Of a stretch of DNA of 24,689 bases, positions 16,800-23,763 are shown one piece after another. Position numbers and translations under genes: made by a program. The stretch's first letter is position 1. Each line of letters begins with the position of its first letter. The DNA comes from Paenarthrobacter nitroguajacolicus JCM 14115. GTDB taxonomy: Bacteria > Actinomycetota > Actinomycetes > Actinomycetales > Micrococcaceae. The notes beneath the pieces were generated by a model, which saw nothing but the letters and a program-made list of their open reading frames with translations, did not search any database and was not told the DNA's origin. Location: positions 1-24,689 of the forward strand of contig BBFS01000073.1 of the NCBI GenBank assembly GCA_001313365.1. The letters are read 5' to 3'.

Positions 16800-17236
16800 T
16801 TAGAAGGGGATCAGGTAAGGACGCGTTATCAATACCCAAAGGCCGATCGAGACCTCCAGCGCGACAACAGCCAAGCCGGACATGCCCATAAACCATGCCC
16901 TCGTCTGGCGTCCGCCGGGTGAGCGGCCTCTGGCCAAAACCATCGACGATATGCCAGTATTAGTGCCACAAATGCGCATGTGCACGGGAGGCTCCACACA
17001 ACGGCAGGCACGACCCAAGCTGACCTGCCGGATGATGGGCCTGACCTCGTAAGAAGCACCGCAAGTAGAGAGAAGGGAATGGTCAAGTACCAGCACAACG
17101 GCGCAGCCAAAGAAAACACGACGCTTGCAATTCCTGTATTCAACCCCGGTGGCTGCGCCGGGGGGGACGAGCACGTAACCCAGCGCGGCTTATCACTCTT
17201 AGTGGTGTTCGGCGAAGATTCAGGCTCTCTATCCAT
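16800..17236 (-). CDS. Hypothetical multi-pass membrane protein, one frameshift
   Basis: About 145 aa from ATG 17236 (MDREPESSPNTTKSDKPRW). The polar N-terminal 35 residues are followed by hydrophobic segments GIASVVFSLAAPLCWYLTIP with FSLLAVLL, then WVVPAVVWSLPCTCAFVALI with LAYRR. After an indel near 16940 comes FMGMSGLAVVALEVSIGLWV with LITRPYL. Four TM helices are likely. No catalytic motif is visible, and I do not recognise the family beyond a general resemblance to DUF4190-type small membrane proteins. G7 17160-17166 is in frame (SSPPAQPPG). Codon use is less GC-rich than its neighbours, which could reflect relaxed selection or transfer. Divergent from the MFS gene at 17371. Confidence 0.65.
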
Positions 17237-17370
17237 GAGCTCAACGCTATGGATCGCCAAGCAACACTGGCAGGGGTGATCAGCTATGTGGATAACTGCA
17301 CTGGAGGTCGTCGACTGGTCACATCCTGCCCAACAAGCCCGGGTAAGGACCGACTGACAGAATAGGACGG

Positions 17371-18651
17371 GTGACCTCCTCCAAGACACCCGGCTACCGA
17401 GAGAAAACCGTTCTTCCCGATATTGCGGTGGACGCCGAGATTGATGATGAACCAGCCGCGGACCCCACTCAGCTCCGCGGCAAGCGGGGTCTCGTCTACT
17501 TAGGCATCTGCCTGGTGCTGATCGGCCTGAATCTGCGGACGGTCTTCTCCAGTTTTTCCGCCGTGCTTCCGGAAATTACGTCCGACGCCGGCCTGCCGGG
17601 CTGGTCGCTGGTTGTCCTCACCACGGTGCCGGTTACCTTGTTGGGCGTTTTCGCACCCCCCCTTGCTCCGGTCCTCGCCCGCAGGTTCGGCGCGGAACGT
17701 GTGCTCCTGGGCGCATGCTGTCCTCACCGTAGGCTGGTGCTCAGGCCCCTGGATATCTCCGGAATGGGCCACCTGCCCGCCCTTCTGGCCGGAACGGCGG
17801 CCTGCGGTGCTGCCATCGCACTGTGCAACGTCCTCCTTCCGGGCGTCGTCAAGCGGGATTTCCCACACCGCCTTGGCTTGATGGGTGGGCTCTACACCAC
17901 TGCAATCTGTGCGTCGGCGGCGCTTGGCGCGGGCTTCACGTATCCGGTCTTTACGGCAACCGGCCACTGGACATCGGCGCTGTGGTTCTGGGCGGTGCCG
18001 CCGCCGTCGTACTTTTGCTCTTCCTGCCCCTGGCAATCCGTCAGCCCTCGGTAAAACACCAAGCGGTCCACGGCGGCGTCAACGTGTGGCGTTCAGCGTG
18101 GCCTGGCAGGTGACGCTGTTCATGGTGCTGCAGGCAATGATGTCGTTCAGCGTGTTCGCTTGGATGGCCCCGATCCTGCGTGACCGGGGGGATCGACGGC
18201 GGAACGGCGGGGCTGATCGTGTCCGTGTCCATCGTGCTTCAGATGCTCGGCTCGCTGTTTGCCCCCTGCCCTGGCCACGCGCTTCAAGGACCAGCGAATC
18301 ATCAACATGGTGGTGGCGCTGATGACCGGCGGCGGTTTCGCGCTCACCATCTTTGGCCCCCCCACCGAGCTGATCTGGATCTGGACAGGACTCAACGGGC
18401 TGGGCCAGGGATCGTTGACCGCCGTGGCCCTCACGATGATCATGGTCCGTACCCGCGACGCCCACACCGCGGCACACCTGTCCGGCATGATGCAGGGCGT
18501 CGGCTATGGAGTGGGTTCGCTCGGCACACTGATGGTAGGCCAGCTTCATCAGGCTACGGGCGGCTTCGCAGCGGCTGGAATCCTGTTCCTGGTGGTCGGT
18601 TCCCTGGCAGCATTCTTCGGATATCGGGCTGGCCGCGACCGCTTCGTTTAA
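17371..18651 (+). CDS. MFS transporter of the CynX/NimT type, frameshifted
   Basis: About 427 aa from GTG 17371, preceded by AGGACGG. The first TM segment with GLNLRTVFSSFSAVLPEI is diagnostic of the CynX/NimT subfamily, whose members carry cyanate, 2-nitroimidazole or other small solutes. Other spans include LVVLTTVPVTLLGVFAPPLA, ALLAGTAACGAAIALCNVLL followed by PGVVKRDFPHRLGLMGGLYT, and TLFMVLQAMMSFSVFAWMAP. The C-terminal half ends GILFLVVGSLAAFFGYRAGR. Frames change near 17710-17760, 17990, 18095, 18186-18191 (G6) and 18262. C7 at 17656 and 18357 are in frame. The substrate is unknown. The stop TAA 18649-18651 abuts the long hairpin at 18652. Confidence 0.9.
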
Positions 18652-18716
18652 CCCAAGTAGGTGACAGCACACGTCGCAATGAGGCTCATTGGAACATGTG
18701 CTGTCACCTAGTTGGG
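18652..18716. terminator. 65-nt long hairpin between convergent permease genes
   Basis: Arms of 31 nt (18652-18682 and 18686-18716) pair at 27 positions around the loop GGC (18683-18685). The left arm contains TAGGTGACAGCACA and the right TGTGCTGTCACCTA; the loop-proximal part is CAATGA/TCATTG. It begins directly after the stop of one gene and ends 13 nt before the stop of the other, so a bidirectional terminator role is natural. Such near-perfect symmetry exceeds what termination needs. Confidence 0.8.
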
Positions 18717-18728
18717 GGGGAGGAGAAC

Positions 18729-20030
18729 CTAGACGGTGAGGTCTTTGCCCTTCGTCTCCGGGATGGAGAAGGCGAACGCGATGCCCACCAGCAGCAGGAT
18801 CACTGCGTATACGTTGAACAACTGGGCTTGCCCGATGCTGCCGAGCCACGTCTGCAGGTACGGAGCCGTGCCACCAAAGGCGGCGACGCAGATGGAGTAC
18901 GGAACACCCACGCCAATGGTGCGAATGTGCGTCGGGAACAGCTCGGCATAGACAGCTGGGACGATCGCGGCGCTACCGGCGATGAAGAACAGCATCACGG
19001 ACATGGACACGGCGAGCTGCCACGGTGAGTCCTTGAGCAGCCACGTCATGGGGGAAGTGCAGGAGCGCGGCGCCCGCAGCCGAACTGATGATCACAGGCT
19101 TGCGGCCGATGCGGTCGGACAGCTTGCCCCAGAACGGCAGCGCGGCGATGAACACCACGTTGGCCACCACGCCGGCCCAGAGCGCCTCTCCGCGGTCCAT
19201 CTTCAGCGAGGTCGCGGCGTAGCTCGGAGCCACGACACCCCAGATGTAGTACACAACCGTCAGGCCCACGGTGAGGCCGATAACCTGCAGGGCCTGCTTG
19301 CGGTACTTCACGATCTGCGGCCATATGGCAGGCGCTTCTCAGTGGGCGCCTCGGCCTCGAACGCTTCGGTTTCCTTCATCTTGGCCCGCATGAACAGTGC
19401 GTAGATCCCCAGTGCGCCGCCGATGAGGAACGGGATGCGCCAACCCCCCCACGAGCTCATGTCCTCCTTGCTCAGGGTTGCCGTGAGGATTGCACCCAGC
19501 AGCGTACCGGCCAGGATTCCCGCGGTGCCGGAGGTGTAGATGAGGGTCGCCCAAAAGCCGCGGTGTTCCTTGGGCGCCATCTCGGACAAATACGTTTGCG
19601 ACGACGGCAGCTCACCACCGTGTGCCAGGCCCTGGATGAGGCGGGCGATCAGGAGCATCACCGAAGCGAAGGCGCCAACAGCTGCAAACGTTGGGGGGGC
19701 GATGCCGATGAGGAGGCTACCGACGGCTCCGAGGGCAACAGCCACCGTCATGGAGGTCTTGCGGCCGATCCGGTCGCCGATCCAGCCGAACACGAAGCCG
19801 CCAAACGGACGGGCAACGAAGCCGACGGCAAAGATCGCCAAGGTGGACAGCACTGCTGATGTGGGATCGGCCTGGCTGAACAAGGCGCTCGCGATAAACG
19901 GCGAGAACGTGGCGTAGATGGCCCAGTCGTACCATTCAACGGCGTTGCCGATGCCGGTGCCAACAAGCGTGCGCATGTGCGACTTGTGGACTTTGACGTC
20001 GGGGGGGGACGTTCCTACGGTGGTGGTCAT
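18729..20030 (-). CDS. MHS-family MFS transporter (metabolite:H+ symporter), frameshifted
   Basis: About 434 aa. ATG 20030 is chosen because GGAGAAG lies just before it; the open frame extends to TTG 20042 only by reading through that site. The family signature GTGIGNAVEWYDWAIYATFS (residues about 25-44) is followed by ARPFGGFVFGWIGDRIGRKT, ARLIQGLAHGGELPSSQTYL and APKEHRGFWATLIYTSGTAG. The second half has FWGKLSDRIGRKPVI and AELFPTHIRTIGVGVPYSIC. MHS members import organic acids, betaine or similar solutes with protons. Frames change near 19325 and at the G5 tract 19050-19054, which should be four. It lies 30 nt after the amidohydrolase stop, so it is probably cotranscribed and imports that enzyme's substrate. 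Confidence 0.93.
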
Positions 20031-20060
20031 GTGCTTCTCCAAGATCAGGCGGGCAGGGAG

Positions 20061-21289
20061 TTAGTTGCCGGCGAGGGCGGCGATACGGGACACGGCGAGT
20101 TCGGCGTACAGCGCGGCACCGTCGGTGAGGACACCGTCGTCGAACATTGCGTAGGGCGAATGGTTGAACGGCGACGTCGTGTGGTCGGCGCCGGGGGGGC
20201 AACTGCGCTGAGTCCCACGAAGGTGCCGGGGGGGACTTCGGCCAGGACCCGGGAGAAGTCCTCGGAACCGCTCAGGGGGGGAGTGGCCATGCGGGTGTGC
20301 CGGGACTCGCCGAACATTCCGGCGATGACCTTCTCCGCAGTGGTGGTCTCGTTCTCATCATTGATGGTGAGGGGGTATTCCTCTTGGTAATGCACGTCCG
20401 CCTCCAAGCCGTGGGCTGCAGCGATGCCATGAAGCAGCCTGGGTACTGCTTCCATCATCTTCCGACGGGACTCCTCGGAGAAGGTCCTGATGGTGGCTTC
20501 GATGCGGGCGGTCTCGGGGATGACGTTGCGCTTGGTTCCGGCGTGCAGGACGCCAACTGTGAGGACCACGGGATCGAACATGTTGAACTGGCGCGTGACC
20601 ATCACCTGGAGTGCCGTGACCATCTCGGCAGCTGCAGTGACGGGGGTCTTTGGCGGAGTAGGGAGCGGAGCCGTGGCCGCCCGCGCCCAGCACAGTGACG
20701 ACAAGGCCGTCGGAGGAACTGAGCATGACGCCCGGCTTGGTGACGAACTGGCCATGCGGTTCAAGGGAGGAGAACACGTGCATACCGTAGGCAGTATCTG
20801 CGCGACGACCGGCCGCGTCCAGGACGCCTTCCTTGATCATGTAACTTGCGCCGTCGAAGCCCTCTTCGCCGGGCTGGAACATGAGGATGACGTCGCCCGC
20901 CAACTGGTCGCGGCGCTCGGCCAGCAGGGTGGCGGCGCCGGCCAGCATGGAGGTGTGCAGGTCATGGCCACAGGCGTGCATGGCTCCATCCACGCGGGAG
21001 GTGTAGTCCACGCCGGTGGTCTCCTGCACAGGAAGTCCGTCCATGTCGGCACGCAGCAACACCACGGGCTTCTCAGCCGAAGCGTGAGCCGCACCGCCGC
21101 GCAATACCGCGGTGACCGACGTCGTCTCCTTGCCAAGGGTGATCTCGTAAGGCAGTCCATCCAGCGCCTGGAGTACCTTCTCCTGCGTGCGGGGGGGAGC
21201 TGCAAGCCGATCTCCGGTTCGCGATGGAGGTCGTGGCGGAGGCGGACGATGTCCTCCTGCAGTTCCTTGGCGTCGGCGGCGATGGTCAT
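20061..21289 (-). CDS. M20-family amidohydrolase (hippurate/N-acyl-amino-acid type), frameshifted
   Basis: A cytoplasmic metallopeptidase-fold hydrolase of about 405 aa, from ATG 21289 with AGGAGA before it. The N-terminus is LRHDLHREPEIGLQLPRTQE. Metal-site motifs are LLRADMDGLPVQE, MHACGHDLHTSML and FQPGEEGFDGASYMI. The dimerisation domain has GAGGHGSAPYSAKDPVTAAA. Near the C-terminus the motif PLSGSEDFSRVL leads to PFNHSPYAMFDDGVLTDGAA. Breaks are at G7 21191-21197 (five restores LQLPRTQEKVL), G5 20641-20645 (four restores AKDPVTAAA) and G7 20193-20199 (five restores AVAPGADHTTS). The runs at 20228 and 20275 are in frame. Likely reaction: hydrolysis of an N-acyl amino acid or related amide. 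It is followed by an MHS permease and is divergent from an Lrp-type regulator. Confidence 0.93.
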
Positions 21290-21310
21290 GTGTTCTCCTG
21301 GTCTTCCTAG

Positions 21311-21357
21311 GTGACGTGTTCCTCATGCCATTCTGGGGGGGTGACGTGATTCACATG
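21311..21357. promoter_or_regulatory. Direct repeat in the Lrp/amidohydrolase divergent region
   Basis: GTGACGTGTTCCTCATG (21311-21327) recurs as GTGACGTGATTCACATG (21341-21357), identical at 14 of 17 positions with a 30-nt period. If the intervening G7 is really five, the period is 28 nt. The repeats lie 22-68 nt upstream of the amidohydrolase start, where a regulator would act. Binding by the neighbouring Lrp-type protein is inferred. Confidence 0.45.
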
Positions 21358-21402
21358 ATGCTAAACATCTGTAAATATGCACCGACTAGTGCTTTCGAGC
21401 AG

Positions 21403-21418
21403 GAATCATGCATGCTTC
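21403..21418. promoter_or_regulatory. Palindrome just upstream of the Lrp-type gene
   Basis: GAATCATGCATGCTTC is symmetric at 14 of 16 positions about CATGCATG and ends 15 nt before the ATG at 21434. Its place and symmetry suit an autoregulatory operator; the evidence is positional only. Confidence 0.35.
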
Positions 21419-21433
21419 TGCAAGAATGGGCTC

Positions 21434-22474
21434 ATGGAGCTCAGTGAGGAAGACCTGCGTCTGGTCAACGCCCTGCAGATCTCGCCACGGGTCAGCTGGT
21501 CCGACGCCGGAGAAGTCCTGGGCGTCCACGCCACCACGCTGGCATCCCGATGGGAACGCCTGAGGGGAGCCGGTGCAGCATGGACACCGCGCACCTCATG
21601 GGCGACCCCCCCAAGGATATGTGCCTGGCCATGGTGGATATCGACTGCGAAATGCACCTTAGGCCGGATGTCACCTCCGCAGTCGCCCGACTTCCCGAGG
21701 TCATCACGGTAGAAGAGGCTGCCAGCAACCGCGACCTCACGCTCACTGTGATCACGCAGGACCTGGGGGCAGTTCAGCACACAGGTGTTGCCGAAACTCA
21801 AGGAGATCAGAGGGCTCACCAAGTACCACACAGCCCTCTGCACTCGGATTCACACCAGCGGATATGCGTGGCGGCTCAACGTCCTCACCAAGGCAGAGCA
21901 GCAGGCACTCAAGGCGCTCGCCGGACCTGAATCGGCAAACCCGTCAGCCCACGACGCCATGGTGCTCCCGCTACCGGAGAGTCATCTGGCGATCATCCCG
22001 TTCCTCGCCCGCGACGGCCGTGCCACAGCCGCCGAAATTGCCCGCGCCTTGGGCCGAAACCCCGCCACGGTCCAGCGGCAATTGGGCAGGGTCCTGAGCA
22101 GCCGGATGTTGTCGTTCCGCTGCGAAATCGCCCAACAATTCTCCGGCTTCCCCCATCACGGTCCAGTGGTTCGCAAACGTTCCCGCAGGTGAGCACGAAG
22201 CCGCAGCCACAGAGTTGCGGGCCATCAGGAACATCCGCTTCTCCGCGTCCACCACAGGCCGCACCAACTTCACCATGATCATGTGGTTGCGCTCGCTGGC
22301 TGACGTCATGGAAATGGAGCTCACCATCCAGCAGCGGATCCCGGGCGTCCAACTGGTGGAGAGTGTGGTCATGCTGAACACGGCCAAACGCGTGGATGGA
22401 TGCTCAATCCGGACTCCACCGCCACAGGAACAGTGGTGCCGCCCTACGGAGAGCTGCTGCCAGCCGGTATTTAG
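21434..22474 (+). CDS. Lrp/AsnC-family regulator with two tandem Lrp-like halves, frameshifted
   Basis: About 347 aa, roughly twice a normal Lrp. Half one has the HTH LVNALQISPRVSWSDAGEVL and GVHATTLASRWERLR, then an AsnC-type sensory segment (MCLAMVDIDCEMHLRPDVTS, VITVEEAASNRDLTLTVITQ and YHTALCTRIHTSGYAWRLN). Half two begins LPESHLAIIPFLARDGRATA, with the HTH AEIARALGRNPATVQRQLGR, then SFRCEIAQQFSGFPITVQWF, NFTMIMWLRSLADVMEMELT and PGVQLVESVVMLNTAKRVGW. It ends at TAG 22472-22474. Frames change near 21590, at C7 21606-21612, and near 21770, 22155 and 22400. Lrp-type proteins bind amino acids; divergent transcription from the amidohydrolase-permease pair suggests it controls them. Confidence 0.88.
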
Positions 22475-22487
22475 GGCGTGCAGGTTT

Positions 22488-23199
22488 CTAGGCGTGCTTG
22501 GTTGCCTCAGGACCGTGTCCAGGGTGGTGCCGGACTCGCCGTCGGGTCCCGTGACACTACGCGCCCGGTCTGTCAGGACGTTGACGAACCACGGCTCGCG
22601 GTCCAGCCTCAGGCACCTGCCAGTTGCTCCGGCGTGAAGAACATTCCGGACTCATGATGATGGCTCCACGACGGGAGTCCATGCGGGTGATGGCCCACCA
22701 CCAGCAACGTGCCGCCGGGTGCGACGGCTGCCGCGGCTGATGCCACCGAATCCCGCCACGGCAGGAGGGGAGAGTGCAGGAACTGGGCCGAAACCAGATC
22801 GAAGACGGGCTCAGGCTCCCATTCCGTGAGGTCCTGTTGCTGCCACGTGATCCGCTCGCTGACGTCGCTTTCTGCTGCATGCGCGGCTGCACGTTCAAGA
22901 GCGACGGCGGACACGTCCATTGCGGTAACCGTCCAGCCTTGCGCCGCGAGCCAGATAGCGTCAGCGCCCTCACCGCAGCCGAGGTCGAGGGCTCTTCCGG
23001 GTTTGATGCCTGCAACTTCCGCCACCAGCTGCGGATTCGGGTTTCCGCTCCACACCTTGGGGCGCTCCCGGTACATGCCGTCCCACATGTCCACGGCATT
23101 GTCGGCGTCCTCGTGGAGGTTCAGTCCGCTCTGCTGAGCCCCTTCGTGGGTGTGTTGACCGTGTTGGTGAGTGGCGGCGTCGTGCGTGTGTTCAGTCAT
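22488..23199 (-). CDS. Class I SAM-dependent methyltransferase with His-rich N-terminus (TehB-like)
   Basis: About 237 aa from ATG 23199. The first 20 residues are unusually rich in histidine (TEHTHDAATHQHGQHTHEG, six His). The body follows: MWDGMYRERPKVWSGNPNPQ, motif I ALDLGCGEGADAIWLAAQGW, motif II VTAMDVSAVALERA, then WQQQDLTEWEP and VFDLVSAQFLHSP. APGGTLLVVGHHPHGLPSWS precedes FFTPEQLAG. The layout resembles TehB-type or thiol/metalloid methyltransferases. The frame changes near 22615 and 22500; restored, it ends VLRATKHA with TAG 22490-22488. A TTG start at 23235 is possible but less likely. It follows soxR by 45 nt on the same strand and may be cotranscribed. The His cluster suggests metal binding, which is inference. 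Confidence 0.85.
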
Positions 23200-23244
23200 T
23201 ACCCAAGCGTGCCGCGACGCCGCGTTGAAAGGCAATGGCTGTTG

Positions 23245-23698
23245 CTATTCCGGCAAAGTCCAGCGTTGTGCGCCGGCGCCCGAGGCTCCGAGTTCGTCCG
23301 AAGGTTCTGCAATGTACAGGATTTCAGGCTGAGGCAGCCGCACCCGATGCACCCGTCGAGGTCGTTGCGCAGATGCTGCAAGGCAGCGATCCGTTCGTCC
23401 AGTTCCTTGCGCCAACGCAACGACAACCTGGACCAATCGCGCTTGGTGGGCGTGCGGCCATCCGGAAGGGATTCCAACGCCTCACGGATGTCTTTCAGGG
23501 GCAGGCCCACCCGTTGGGAGGTCTTGATAAACGCGACCCGCCGCAGTGTGTCCCGCCGGTAACGCCGCTGGTTGCCGGCCGTTCGCTCCGCCTCGATGAG
23601 CCCGTTCCGTTCGTAGAATGAAGGGCCGACGCCGACACTCCACTCCGTTCGGACAGCTCACCAATGGTGAGTGGCCGGTGCGTTTCGACTGGCGGCAT
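23245..23698 (-). CDS. soxR: SoxR, redox-sensitive [2Fe-2S] MerR-family activator, frameshifted
   Basis: A dimeric transcription activator of about 151 aa that is switched on by oxidation of its iron-sulfur cluster, often by redox-cycling compounds. The MerR HTH is LTIGELSERSGVSASAL, then RFYERNGLIEAERTAGNQRR and YRRDTLRRVAFIKTSQRVGL. The dimerisation helix includes WRKELDERIAALQHLRNDLD. The cluster motif CIGCGCLSLKSC (C-x2-C-x-C-x5-C, around residues 116-127) is diagnostic of SoxR. One base is missing near 23623 and one near 23308; restored, the protein ends ELGASGAGAQRWTLPE. ATG 23698 lies 32 nt from the SoxR box. Divergent from an MFS exporter gene, its likely target. Confidence 0.95.
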
Positions 23699-23726
23699 GG
23701 CGTTCTTCCGTGACTGGGGTGGTGGA

Positions 23727-23757
23727 TTGACCTCAACATTAGTTGAGGTTCTAGCTG
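23727..23757 (+). promoter_or_regulatory. Predicted SoxR-controlled promoter of the MFS exporter
   Basis: TTGACC (23727-23732) as -35 and TAGCTG (23752-23757) as -10 are 19 nt apart. This overlong spacer is typical of MerR-family activated promoters. The palindrome fills the spacer. The exporter ATG (23764) is only 6 nt after the -10, so transcription should start at or next to the start codon, giving a leaderless mRNA. Confidence 0.65.
23730..23749. promoter_or_regulatory. SoxR box
   Basis: ACCTCAACATTAGTTGAGGT is a palindrome with perfect 7-nt arms (ACCTCAA/TTGAGGT). The 18-nt core CCTCAACATTAGTTGAGG matches the E. coli soxS operator CCTCAAGTTAACTTGAGG in both outer arms and in spacing. 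Together with the adjacent soxR gene this is a confident assignment. Confidence 0.9.
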
Positions 23758-23763
23758 ACGTCC

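Noticed and set aside
18079..18849. Open frame of 256 aa on the - strand across the hairpin
   Set aside because: It runs antisense to the NimT-like gene and through the hairpin, and its composition is rich in His/Arg/Ser typical of shadow frames.
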